The position numbers and the translations under genes are program-made. The notes under the pieces are model-generated. The model was not told where the DNA came from, did no database searches, and worked only from the letters and a program-made list of their open reading frames with translations. 64,000 bases of DNA from Numida meleagris. Lineage: Eukaryota > Chordata > Aves > Galliformes > Numididae. Numbering within the stretch: the first letter of the stretch is position 1; each line of letters starts with the position of its first letter. This document shows positions 26,351 to 38,087 of this stretch, piece after piece. The DNA is taken from NCBI RefSeq assembly GCF_002078875.1, contig NC_034410.1, positions 102,554,138-102,618,137 of the forward strand. The letters are read 5' to 3'.

Positions 26351-26428
26351 TGTAATACACTTTTTATTTTCATGAGTTATGGATGTGCATGGCCATCCCT
26401 AAAAAATTGAAATAAAAACTGTATTACA
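26351..26428. repeat. 78-nt near-perfect hairpin (MITE fossil or small-RNA precursor-like)
   Basis: The left arm 26351-26372 (tgtaatacactttttattttca) and the reverse complement of the right arm 26408-26428 differ by one substitution and one single-T indel. The roughly 35-base middle contains a further ggatg..catcc-type fold around atggccat. Arm length of 21-22 bp, a single bulge and total length of 78 nt resemble a microRNA precursor, but also the remains of a short inverted-repeat transposon. No known microRNA seed family is recognised. Expression and conservation are unknown. Confidence 0.5.
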
Positions 26429-26483
26429 CCACCAAGTCTCATATATTATATTTATACCATACCAGAGGAGGTGTCTGCAGAGC

Positions 26484-26518
26484 AACTATAGATATAAACT
26501 TTTATTATATCTATAGTT
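26484..26518. repeat. Perfect 13-bp inverted repeat (hairpin)
   Basis: Arms aactatagatata (26484-26496) and tatatctatagtt (26506-26518) are exact reverse complements around a nine-base loop. It lies only 55 bases from the larger hairpin at 26351-26428, so both may belong to one decayed palindromic element. The stem is AT-rich and could extrude easily. Confidence 0.75.
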
Positions 26519-28434
26519 TCTCATGTTATTAGTATAGTTGTGAAAATAATAGGATTTACTGAAGGTTGTTATTCCCCCTAGCATCACTGATGTGGTATAA
26601 ACAATATATTGACCTTTTGGATATACTTGAACCATTGCAATGGATCTGAAAACATGGCCACCTGACATGAATAGCCGGAGCTCTTGTCCCCAGTTTAAGG
26701 TAATGGGCTCCTCGTGCCTTTGCAATGCAATATTCAGGTTAGCCTCATAATGTATACTCCAGTAGTACCAACAATGCTTCCCTTTTCTTCTTCGCGTGTG
26801 GGGACCACTAACCAAACACCAGCCCATTAAACATGTACAGAGAGGGCATGAACAGTCTGCAACAGACTGCAGTACTGTGTAGCGCTCCATCCCCATGCTT
26901 AGGGTCCTACAGAGGAGTGATTTGTCACTGAAAAAGGTAGAGCCCAAGGACCTCGTTAAGCCCATTGCAAGTGCTTTCCAGGTTTTCCAGATGGTGTTCA
27001 CGCTTCTTGACATATTTCTCAGCTTCTTCCCTGAGGCAAAACCTTTCCCCTGTGGGGTGTATTGGCTACTCCCTTTTTATTAGCCCTACGGAGAATAAAT
27101 AACAGAAGAGCAGTCAGGAACAAACACCTGCTCAGCCCTGCCATAGAGATCCTGAGGCTCTCAGTGTGGCAAGGTCTTGGAGAAGGAGTCACACAGAAGG
27201 AACCTTGGGGCACTGGATCATCCTTGCTGATGGGCATGAAGATGGAAAGTGATGAGGAACGAAGCTGCCACAGCTGGTCACTTTGTGTAATGGTAATATG
27301 GGTGTCTACTGTCCTGCACACATCGCAAAAAACCTGTCTCTGACAAGTGGAATTTGCTTCCCATAGACGCAGAGAGGAACCTGCTTTTCTGAGATCAGAG
27401 GCACATGAGAAGCCAGGAGCACCTGTTTACTGATGGGAAATGCCATTAGAAATGGGTCTGGGAGAGTAGCATATTTATAGCCTCACATCGCACCATATGG
27501 TGCATGGTAGCAGAAATCTTCAATTGAGATAGATGAACTAATGCAAATTTCAGCTTAGCATCAATTTATTACTATTATTATTTAGCAATCATTTTGTTTG
27601 GTTTGTTCTCCTTGTCTCTGAGAGCTCAGGCTGACTTGGATGTATCTTGCCCCTCCCTTTCTGCAGAAGGGAATAGGGGCACATAGCTTTAATTGTTTAA
27701 ATAAGCCTATCTCCATTGGAAGAAGGGGATGGGGAATTGGGGAAGAAAGGATATGCCTAGGGATGACAAGCTGAGAAGCTGAAGTCAAAAGGGCATGGAG
27801 CTCTGGCCCTTAGGATGGGAAAAACAGCCTTCAGAAATTGGAGGTCAGTAAGTCCAAAGGCAAAACTGATTTCTTTTTAATCAAGCTTAATTGTTTACAT
27901 TAATACATGAACTTGTGCACAGTGGTTTAACCCACCTTTTTAGTAGATCTCTAAAGGAAATTTTTCAAAAACCTTTTCTTTTTGGCAAGAGTTCTTCTAC
28001 ACCTATGTCTGTAAATTACATTTGGGTTTATAAAAGGCTGATGTAGTACTTTGAAAATGCAGCAGTTCCTGCGCTATTAATGCACATACAACTCAATGCA
28101 GAAGATTCTTAATTTCCTACTCTATTGCCATTTCGCTCTTCCTTTATTTAAAACCAGCACAACTCACCTCCAGCTCTTTTCTACACCTGCTACAAGTTCA
28201 GTCCTCTCCAAACTGACCACAGGCCCATGCCTTTTAGAAAGCACCAGGTCTGGCTGGTATGATTAAGTGCCACCACAGTGTAAAGATTTGATAATTCCTA
28301 ATAACATGAAATCTTCTAAACTAGCAGTCCTACATCCATCTTTCCACCTTTGCACTTTAGTTCAAGAGACACCAGATGATTAGGATGGAGAACCTATCGT
28401 ACCTGTGGGACAGGACAGAAGAGCATGAGGAAGA

Positions 28435-28698
28435 CTCATAGGAGAGGAGTAATGGCCTTAAGTTGCATCAGGAAAGATTCAGGTTGGATATTTGGAAAAA
28501 TGTCTTCTCAGAAAGAGTGGTGAGGCACTGGCACAGGCTGCCCAGGGAGATGGTGGAGTCACTGTCACTGGAGGTGCTCAAGAAATGTGTGGATGTGGCA
28601 CTGAGGGACATGGTTTAGTGGGCACAGTGGGGTGGGTCAAAGATTCGATTAGATGAACTTATTCGTCTTTTCCAGCCTTAATGATTCTATGATTCTAT
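28435..28698 (+). mobile_element. CR1 LINE 3' fragment
   Basis: A CR1 3' end on the plus strand, beginning in the last part of ORF2 (aggagtaatggccttaagtt), passing through agaaagagtggtgaggcact and ggcacaggctgcccagggag, then the untranslated region and the tail atgattctatgattctata. It is 5'-truncated and carries only the last few dozen codons, not in an intact frame. Confidence 0.95.
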
Positions 28699-28908
28699 AA
28701 CTCTGCAGCAATACCTGCAATGGTCCCAGGCTTCCTTGGTGATCATCCTCCAAAATCCTCCAAAATCTGAGGCTGCCAGTCTGCCCTCACACTGCATGCC
28801 CATTGCAAGCCTCATGCCAAAATGCAAAGGGTGTTCTTTCGTTAATCTGCTAAGGTAACTAGTGGCTCAGTGAGAGGCCTATGTAATGATTGTAGTTTTG
28901 CTGATTTA

Positions 28909-29010
28909 TTAAGTGCCAATGGTGTTTTAATACTGTATGTGTTTCAGAAATAAAGACAGTCACTGCCCTGAAGGCTTACAGTCTGAAAGACGGATACACA
29001 CAATACACAA
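28909..29010 (+). mobile_element. L2/MIR-type ancient repeat relic
   Basis: The words 'agtcactgccctgaaggctt' and 'acagtctgaaagacggatac' match the conserved 3' region of L2-like elements found across amniotes (consensus of the type 'agtccctgccctgaagagct' then 'tacagtctaa'). Only about 100 bases are recognisable and divergence is high. It sits directly after the CR1 end at 28698 with about 200 unassigned bases between. Confidence 0.55.
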
Positions 29011-30306
29011 CTCCCTATGGATACTCTGAAGAATGATTTTTTTTTATTAAAGAGCTATTCAGATTTAATTTGCTTCCTTAATGTGATATTGGAACAGTGC
29101 GGGGTTCAGTGTCAGCCAACTGAAACTACTCCTCTGCTGGGCTGCAGAGACCACAAGAGAAGGATGGATCAGTGTGTTGAGAGTGAGAAGACTCAGACAG
29201 AGCTTCTGGACCATGGGCAGATGGATCCTTGGGACAGATGAAGTTGGTAGAAAGGGAGAAAAATTCACCCAGCCCCTGCAATCCAGAGAATGCCCACACT
29301 GCCAAAGAGCAGTCATCTGGGAGACAAAACGCTGCAGGTGGTACCTCCAAGAAGTCTCCAATCCAGGCAGCTGTGCCTGCACATGCAGGCGGGTATCTGC
29401 ACAGACATGTGAGTCTTTGCCACCCTCTGTAGGAAATAAATCAACCTGGAGAGCCAGGATTTCAAGGGGCTGGCAATATCTTCTGTAGAGCATGCATGGG
29501 CTCCATCACAGTGGGCACGGAGAACCACACTGTTCATTTCCCTTGACTGCGTCCAGGGCCTCCCACTCTCACACAGGGAGAGCTATAGGGGAGAGGCATT
29601 AGTCCTCGTTCCTTCGCTTAAACCGGTGCCAAAATCAATTTTGAAGAATTATCTCAAAGTTGCTTTCAACTCGATCCGGGTGTTTCTTTACTGCTAGAAT
29701 ATCACCCCGTACACTGGAATCGTTATTACATCACGCTAATCTAATTTAAATGCATTTTTACTGTACTTGGTTTAATGAATGTGGAATGTGTCACTATGAA
29801 ATTGCACCATTAATTTGATAAATAGGACTTGAAGGTATAATTTTTTCCAGCATTGCAGACTAATGAAGCTAAAATACATATATAATAAGAAGTGTAAATA
29901 ATAAATTATTCTTAGGAGCAAAAAAATTAATTAGATCTTACCACAAATTGCATCTCAATGTCAAAGTTTTTATACACTACTGACTTTCAAACTAGTTGGA
30001 ACATGACTGTGATCCTTGGAAAGTTTCTCAAGTAATTACTGTATGTACACATATTTAGGAATATACCTTAAGAAACAACTTCAGTTCACAGTGATCTTTC
30101 AAACGCAGCTTTCTCTCATTCCCTGCTGTTACATCTGAATTTTAATAGCATTTAGAGGAATTCCTGTTATTATTTGTTCTAAATTTCAGTATTTTATTTA
30201 TTCTTTAAGACTTGGGGAAACTTTTTTTTAAAATTTATGGCACTGATGAGAGAGCAAAATTAGGACATATTGCATGCAAATTCTCTGCAGAAGCAACCGT
30301 CCCCCT

Positions 30307-30374
30307 GCAGCTAGCTAGCTGCTTCTGCTGCTGAAATCAATGGGAGTTTTCGCCACCGACTTCAATAGGAGAAG
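30307..30374. repeat. Perfect 16-bp palindrome plus ancient CAATGGGAG-type repeat piece
   Basis: Positions 30307-30322 read gcagctagctagctgc, an exact palindrome. Immediately after, ctgaaatcaatgggagtttt (30331-30350) and ccgacttcaataggag (30357-30372) form an imperfect direct duplication of a 'GACTTCAATGGGAG' unit. Duplicated units of this type are, from memory, part of an old repeat common in sauropsid genomes. The family name is not certain. Confidence 0.45.
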
Positions 30375-33300
30375 AGACTACTGCACAAAGCACGCTACTT
30401 TTCACCGGTAATGGAAATGTCACAGCAGTGCCATTCAGGAAGGAAACCAAGTGGAGGGAAATTAAAGAGGAAACTCCAGTCTTGTGCAGTTTAGTTGCTG
30501 ATAGCTCATCTCGCTCAGCCTACTGCACCCTCAGCTGGTTACACAGCACTGCCTGGTTTAGCATTCTCTGCCTCTTTGTCATTTCTTACTGAGTCCACAA
30601 AGAAAGGTTTTATCTCACTCCTCTGGAAAAGAAAGCACCTAGAGATTGAAGAGATCAGGTGGCATTTCACCCCTAGTTTTCTTCATTCCCAGCAGGAGAC
30701 CTTTGAATGCTCAGCAGAGCCAACTATTCTCTGACTATTCTATAGCTAGACGAAGGGCCATTGGCCAAAACATCATCTTTAACCTCATTTTCTGTTCCTA
30801 GTCTGTAGTTTAACAACCAACATTTTTACTTCCCGTTGCTTGATTTGCAGCCAAAATTCTGACGTGTTATCAGTTTTGTTGCCAGAAAATGCATTAAGCC
30901 TTTCTAAGGGGTAAACATAATGATCTTCATTAGACCTTCTAAATGAACCCACCTCCTGCTTCTTCAGGTGGAGAAAGGCATTGACAAGGAACAAGCTGAA
31001 GTGTCTTGCAGTTATTTGCTCCTTGCGAGCAGAAGGAGGGAGAGGTGAGTGGCAGCTCTTAAAGAAGGAAAAAACTTAGATAAACATGAAAGGTTTGTAA
31101 GATTTCCTTTCTTAATGGCAAAGTTTTCCAGCAATAAATCACAATTCAGTCAATGCCATTAGTTTTGGGGGCATTATATACCCTCATTAAAGTGCATAAA
31201 CAATTATATTTATTGAAGGTAATGTACTGTGTAGTGCATTATAACGATACTCATTAACATATGTAATCATCATTTGAATGGGCTTTACTACAATGTAAAC
31301 TGATAATGGCATGATTACCCACTGGGTTATTAACTTTTCAGTCCTAAGATAATAAAAGGTGATACAAGAAACAGAAAGCACACGTGTCTTGCCCTTCACA
31401 TATGATTTATGTGTTTCACTGTGGAGCTATGAACACAGGTACCCATCATTGGGGAGACTGGCTCTTTATTGCACATTGTATTTGACAGAATAATAAATGT
31501 AGCTGAATGGTGCTTGGGTGGGCGTCTGGGGAAAAAAAGTCCTGCGAATAAGGCAGCCACTACTCCAGACTGCAAGACCCAGCAATGGAAATAATTTTGT
31601 CTGTCTCTCTGTCTCACTGGCACTCTGTGGCTTACAGATCTTCATATGCTCTGTCAGACTCACGCAGATTAAGGGAAAAAAAATCCATCTTCCTTATATG
31701 TTTCTCCTCCTCCCTCCTCCTTAGCCCACTACACGCTTCTCTGTGCCTGGGCTATAATCACTGGTTATAAGAAAATGAAGGGATGTGCTATGCTAAGGTA
31801 CCTGTGCTAGGGTATTCATAATATGCTAAGCATATGCCTGTATCAAACAGATGGTTTCAGGTATTGAAATGTAGCTTAGCTGCAGTATCAGAGAATAGAT
31901 TTATCAGTTTTCTGGAGCTTCTCTTCTATAAAATGCCTATTTGGAGGCATCAGAGGTATTATAAATACAGCTTATTTGTGTAATTTATCAGCCCTCTCCG
32001 GGGTTTGTCTCTATGGAATCTTAGTGCCTTAATTTTAATGAATGAATCTGAGTTTGTTTTAGGAGGGGATGAGTTAAGAAATATTAAAATAAAAAAGGCT
32101 TACAAGCAGCCACTCAAAAAAGCAGCAGTCACCAGCAGACAGGGCCTCTCCAACGTTAGGTGGCATATATACGCTACAGTGAAAAATGATGCACAGGTCT
32201 GCCATGCCTACACTAAATTGAAATACATGGTATAAGCCTGATGAGACATTGTAGTGGTAGCAGGATTCATTTCTGTGCTCTACTCTGACTTGCAGACAGG
32301 GTATAGCTATGTAAACAAGTGATAGGAGCCTGCCATCCAGCCTGCCATAGCATGCCAATGCAGAATTGCGTGGAGCCAGTGACTGGAGAGTTCCCAAGTG
32401 GCAGAGGAGCAGCATGATAGGTCTGAGCCAAACTTTTGACTGGTCATGGCGTAGAGGGTGAGACAAGGACAAGGACAAGAATGGGGGTGGCCAGAGCACC
32501 ATCTGGGCCCACTGTTGGGACCACAAGCAACAAGATGTACAGCCTTGCAACTGCTACCAGTCAAGTTAGGAGCCAAACTGACCTGGCTATGAAGACACAA
32601 AAGTGACATAAAAATCCATGCCCAGCAAAAAAAATAACAACCTGAGTTTCATGGCAGATATGACCAAGCAAAGTGGCAGAGGAGAACACCACTGAAGAAG
32701 AGTTAATTCTGCCATTAAATCACACTTGTATTAATACAGTCCTATCTTCCTTTGAAGCTTCTATTAGCCTGGCATTCTTTTAAGGAGTCCTCTGTCAGTC
32801 CCTGGCCCTTGAAGAGGCTAAATATCTGCACTATCATCTCTCCATGGAGTTCTAGAAAGCTCTGGGATGGTTTATGGTTTTCCATTAGCCAAGGGTCTAA
32901 TAGAGTCCTGAGATCCGTTAAGTGGGAAATTCTTCTCATGGAAAGCAATATACTGTAATTCTTCGCTAAAATCTGAGCCCACACAAGAAATTTGAGCTTG
33001 TTGTAAAGACCAAGGTGCAGTAAGTTTGCGCAGGAAATTACTTTATACTGTTTGTTATTGGACTATTTATCCATGACTTTTTAGACAATAGACATGATGG
33101 ACTTGAGTTGCTCTTGAACCAAATGGAGCAGATCCTCATTAGATGACTGGTCCTGTAGACGGGAACTCTAAATCCCATCCTGGTACTGCAAAGACAATGC
33201 TAGTGATCTGGAGACTGCTCAGGGGCTGAGTAGGATGAGAACACCCTTCTCTTCTCTGGTGACAGCCCTTTTCCAGATCACCTGTACTCATTTAGGGAAT

Positions 33301-34780
33301 CAGTGAGGGCTGTGAACCTTGCACCGCTCTGGCCTCCCTATGGCTACGGCAGATTTTTGCTGTGGCAGTGCCACAAAGAGCAGATGTGAATCGAACCTAT
33401 TGTTCTTTCCTGGCCATGCTAACTTGACTTACTCTTATGGCTGAACTGTTCCTACAGCCTATGAAAATCCACAGTGAAAAATATAAAATAGGAGAAATAT
33501 AGAATGTGATGCTAAAATGGCTGCTTTTGCCATTGTCAGTTCCAGGTGATAACAATATTTATTCCCACAGTCTTTCCTTCCTTATTTCCACCTGTTCAAA
33601 TTTATGTTGAGGTAAAGACAGGATTAGAGAGGAAAATCATTATGTTTGGCAGCATTTACAACAGCTTGGAATTTTAAAGGTCTCAGCATTCCCTTCAAGG
33701 CATCAGCCACTATTGCGGGTTTTCAAATATTTCACCATTCAGTCACTACTGCATGAAAACTGTGTGTGGTTTAAATGGAGAACTCTTAAAGAAGGGAAAG
33801 TGGAGAGATTTATCACATGCTATGCAGAAGTTTGACCGCCTTTCAGTGTTACCATCTCTTTGCTGGTACTGGAGTGTCAACAGACTTTGAAGGTCCCATC
33901 CTCCCCAGGGAGGTGTGCTGAGCCCACTGGAGAGGAGGAAATACCCGGCATTGCTCCGCAGGGATTCCTGCTGCTTAATTTTCACAGCAGGCCGATGGCT
34001 CTGGGGACAGGGGGAGCAAAACTCCCTGCAGCTAGTGCGGCTGTTGTGCTGGCTGAGAGTCATTTGCAATGGGTGCAGGAATCCAAACTGAGGAAGGGAC
34101 TGACTCCTGGGAGAGCTTTGTGGCACTGAAGGAAGTGCAAATACTGAACTTACTTGGCTCACCAAAGCACAGTGAGGGCAGCCATTTACTGATGAGGAAT
34201 ATCTGCATCAGACTGGCATCTGGTCATGCCCTTGGATAGTTACATAGCCCTTCATTGCAGAGAATTACTTATCATCAAGCAACTTGGGGATTGTGGTTAA
34301 TCCAGGGAAAAGTTGCAAATGAAGGAAAGGATCTCATGACAGTTTCCACTAAGGAGATATTTTCTTTCCCTTTGCGCCGTTGTTCCTCTTGTTTTCAAAG
34401 TCTCAACACAAATCTAAGAGCTCTGCATGAAAGGTACAGTAGTGTGGGTATAATTACCACAGCTGCCACAGATGGCTCATTTTAACAAGAGACCCTAGGT
34501 AAACCTAGTTGTTTAGCCTGCAGCATAAACAAAAAAATATTCTACTTAAACAAGTGGATCTGGGTCTGCAGAGGTGAATCTCACATCTGCCTTGCTAAGT
34601 TCTGTCATTAAGGAAGTGCAAAAGATGTGGATGGGACATGGGTCAGCTCAGAGTTCAGTTTTAATGTGTGCCTCCGTAGTCCCTGAGGAGGAGGTTGGGG
34701 GTGCTGGGATGCACCTTGGCCTTGAGATGTGTTCCCCTAAGAACTGTCTGCAAAATGCAAATCACCCTCCAATCCCACAG

Positions 34781-34834
34781 GGAAGAAAGGGAAGGGGAGG
34801 GAAGGGAAGGGAAGGGAAGGGAAGGGAAGGGAAA
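34781..34834. repeat. (GGGAA)n pentanucleotide microsatellite
   Basis: A purine-only tract, cleanest from about 34797 to 34833 where seven GGGAA units run without interruption. Preceded by degenerate AG-rich units. Likely length-polymorphic. Confidence 0.92.
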
Positions 34835-35746
34835 TTTTAAAACTTGTGAAAATTCCTAATGGCATCTACTCGGTCTTTCTAACAAACCTCTGGAGGAACA
34901 CTATAGAATCACATTCTGTTGTACACCATTAGTTGCACCCTGTCAGGGTTGAGGAACAGGAAAGCCCCTTCCTCCCTGGCTAACCAGCAGTGCTTCAAAT
35001 TGGGTCAGAGAAGATGGAGTGCAGGAGACTTTAGCAGAGAAGACATTAACACCTAAAACTGCTTTTCTTGCTGGAGAAAATAACAGAGAAAAAAATGATT
35101 TTTAGCTTTCTATATCTGTTCACATTTGTGAACTGTAGCCCTAGATCAATACATATATTCTTTCTGAATGCTCACAAATTGTTATCTGCAGGATACCTTT
35201 GCTCCTTCCAGCCCCGTATTTCACCTGTATCAGCAAAGTCTCCTTACGGAAGTGCTGCTGGCACTGGTTCATTAGCACGGAGCTCCTAATTTTCTCCTCC
35301 CAGATCTGTCTGGTTTTTCATCTACCTGTTTATAATGTCATTAACATTTTAGTCATTCAGATCCCTTCTCCAGACTACCTCCAGTAACTGTTGCTTATGC
35401 CTGCATACGTATTTCCTAGGTACAAGGTTTGGCTAAGTCTCTGCTGCTGACAACTGGGACCCTTCCCTCTGTCCCCCATCCTGTGGCCATTGCCTTCCTG
35501 CCCATGTGATGTGTCCCCTTTGGGATCTTGTCTCATGACATGCATCCATTGTAACACTGATGTTAAAAAACACCACCACAACCCCTCTGTCCAAAATCTA
35601 CCAACTAACTATCGTGCCTCCTGCTATCAAGAAGAAATGACAGCCTGCACAGATTCTGTTGTGCATAGGGCAAGTAGAAGGAGGTTTGTGTTATAGTGAG
35701 GAACTTTCGAGTTCACGTTAATGCAAAGAGCTCAGGGTAAGAAGTT

Positions 35747-35897
35747 GCCTGGGAAGGCTGTAAAAACTCTACCAGAGATCATTAGGAACAAGTTACAGAA
35801 ATGTCAATGAGTGATTAAGTAGCTAGAAATGAACCTGCCTTAGGACAGAAGAGCATACTGGATAACACTGCAGGTCTCTTCCAATCCCACAATTTTT
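35747..35897 (+). mobile_element. Ancient CR1 3'-end relic
   Basis: The pattern cctgggaaggctgtaaaaac, then ctaccagagatcattaggaa, a gacagaagagcatactggat region and finally caggtctcttccaatcccac follows the order of an old CR1 3' end (end of ORF2, then 'ggactagatgacctc', then 'ggtcccttccaaccc'). The octamer tail is lost. It is far more diverged than the copies at 9281, 28435 or 52961, hence older. Confidence 0.65.
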
Positions 35898-36231
35898 TCT
35901 TTTAAATATATGCCACTGTGTGTGCCTTCATCTATTCTCTTTTTCTTCCTACCCTTTCTTTAGTGAGCTTTTTGCCATTTACTGTTCCCTGGTTCTCTAT
36001 TCAATAAACATTTGACTTATTTCACCCAGGACAGGAGGGACCTTAGTCCCCTTTGGGACTTAGGGGCATTTCTGTAGCAGAAACATGGAGATATATAACC
36101 ATTAAACCCTTGATTTTTTTCCCAGTCCTAAGCTGTTGTGCTAATGTTGCTGTGTGACACTAGAGCAGCTGCATTTTTTCCTTGGTGAGGGGATTCCTGA
36201 ACACACAAATTTTGGAAAGCATTTGGGCAGT

Positions 36232-36285
36232 CCTTTGGGAAGAACAGCACTTAATAAATGTAAATTATTACTATTATTTTACCAA
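36232..36285 (+). mobile_element. Possible MIR-like SINE tail (very short)
   Basis: The end 'cagcacttaataaatgtaaa' followed by ttattactattatttta resembles the last bases of MIR3-like or related SINEs. Too short to be certain; could be an AT-rich coincidence. Confidence 0.3.
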
Positions 36286-38087
36286 CAGGAGTTGCAGAAT
36301 CTTCTACTGGTCTCTATGTTTTAAGAATATATCCAAGTGGGAAATTAGTGGGATGTGGTCACACTGGGCCATGTGAAAATTAAATTCTAGCAAAATGAAC
36401 TGAAATGAGATTGATCATTATATGCTCAGGCACCACAGCCCTGCCGTACTGTAACTGTCAGCACTAAGACAGGAGAACTCTCTCTGACTTCAGCTACTCC
36501 TGTAAACAGCAAAGGCAACAAAAAGCTCATTCACTATGATTCACTGGAGACCTCTTGAGAAATCAGAAAGGCGGTTGGCTACAATCTGAGTCACTTCTTT
36601 GTGTCTTTCTTTATACAACTCTTTTCTGAACTCTGCATAGCTGACCCTGCCTTGACGTCCAAGGCAAGAGTCTGGTCTTCTCCTTATGCAGAATCTGAAC
36701 TGCAAAGGAGACTTTATTTTTAGGAGTCCGTCCATCCCTGGCAACTTTAGATGTTCCATTGAGACCTGGACTCGCTGTGCACAGTACCTCTGCAAGGAGC
36801 CCGGCCTCGGTGTACCTTTGGTAGAAGCCCTGGAAACGACTGCTGTGGCTTTGGTACCATGGGGAGTCCTCTCTGGGAAAATTACTTCTCAGCATGGTTC
36901 TGGTGGGGAATTGAGAGGGACACAGCACAGGGACTGCCCCCAGGTCCGGCACTGCTGGGGCTGATCCTGTTGGACGCAAAGCAAGCGATACCTATGCAAG
37001 GAAAGGAAAGGACGAATGACCTAACGGGTGTGCCAACAGGCCACTTGTCTGAGAAGGCTGTTTGTCCCTTATTCACAAAGATAAGCAACGTGAAATATAT
37101 ATAGAGATATATACGGAAATATTAGATTTGGATACCTAAATAAGGGCTGCAAGAGCCTGTGGACAATGCTCCCTTTTTAGTTGTTATAAAAATGAAAATA
37201 ATTGTGAAAGCAGAGAGAAATCTGCAGCTGCTCCAGGCTATTCATACCATAAGAGATCCCATCAGGCCTTCTTTATTGTTGCAGTTTTGGCAAATTATTT
37301 TCTTATCACACACAACCTATTCACTTCTGTTCCTGGATAAGCACTTAGGCTCATAAAGCAGTGGGTCAGCAACAGTTTAGCATAGAGCACATGGAACGTC
37401 TGACCTTGGGGACTGCTGGTGTCTGCCCCTCCAAAAAGCAGCAACTGGAGTCAATAAAAAACTGGCCAGGCCGGCCCATTAGCAAGCCCAGCTCTGTCAC
37501 TGCTTGCTTGGATTACTTGGTGGCTGTGCAGCCTCCTCCTCCTCCTGCCATTGTGTCTCACCTTCTGAAATTCAATCATCCCTCCTTCCTGGGAAAGTGG
37601 GATCTGTAGCTGGTTGTCTTCCCTGAGAGGCCCATTTTCCTACAGGAAGAAAAGTACCTATCTGTGTTCTTATATGGCTATATCCATTGCACGCATGGTT
37701 GTGCCCCGTGCAATATAGATTAGATCAGCAGCAGTGCTGCATTGTCTCCAGGCCAGGCAATGAGTTTATTGTGCCCAGCACACATGTGCACTGGACAAAT
37801 GCTCTGGCATCTTCAGCGTGGGCAGAGAGCATGCTGCTCCTATTATACCAGCCCATTAGGGAAGCAATTTGAAGAAAAATATTTAGCAATTTGGAAGGAA
37901 GCAAGGTTCCAGAATGGCTTGTTTCTGTGTGACAGCCTGCCATGTACAGATGAAAGGGAAGGCTTATAACAAATTTTCATTACCCGCAAATATAAAAAAA
38001 AGCAACAGCAAGCAGAGCAAGTGCTTTCAGGCGGAGAGGTGTGGCCACAAATCCCCCCAGGAGACTACAAAGGAGCCTCAGCAAAAT

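Larger units (their letters stand above)
24451..28434. other. Unique sequence, no gene seen; contains two hairpins
   Basis: No exon is supported. The segment 25320-25700 is GC-rich with overlapping frames of 91 and 105 codons, but low in CpG and without a domain. A 175-codon minus frame (27013 to 26486) is the longest here and matches no family I know. Structured elements are the hairpins at 26351-26428 and 26484-26518 and a small (GAGGA)n run at 25080-25096. Confidence 0.55.
29011..35746. other. Unique sequence, no gene seen; AT-rich parts with many TAAT/ATTA cores
   Basis: No exon is supported. 29100-29540 is GC-richer and open on both strands (up to 142 codons on the minus strand) but without recognisable product. 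29600-30260 and 31090-31380 are AT-rich with dense TAAT/ATTA words and no repeats; these are listed among the findings as possible conserved noncoding elements. A palindrome-rich patch lies at 30307-30374 and a GGGAA repeat at 34781-34834. Confidence 0.55.

Noticed and set aside
26486..27013. 175-codon minus-strand open frame
   Set aside because: No family similarity recognised; it ends within the hairpin DNA at 26484-26518. Length is within chance expectation for 64 kb in six frames.
29065..29493. GC-richer segment open on both strands (up to 142 codons)
   Set aside because: Opposite-strand openness follows from composition; no recognisable domain on either strand.
36611..36979. 122-codon minus-strand frame, Pro/Ser-rich
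   Set aside because: No similarity recognised and no splice-site or promoter evidence.
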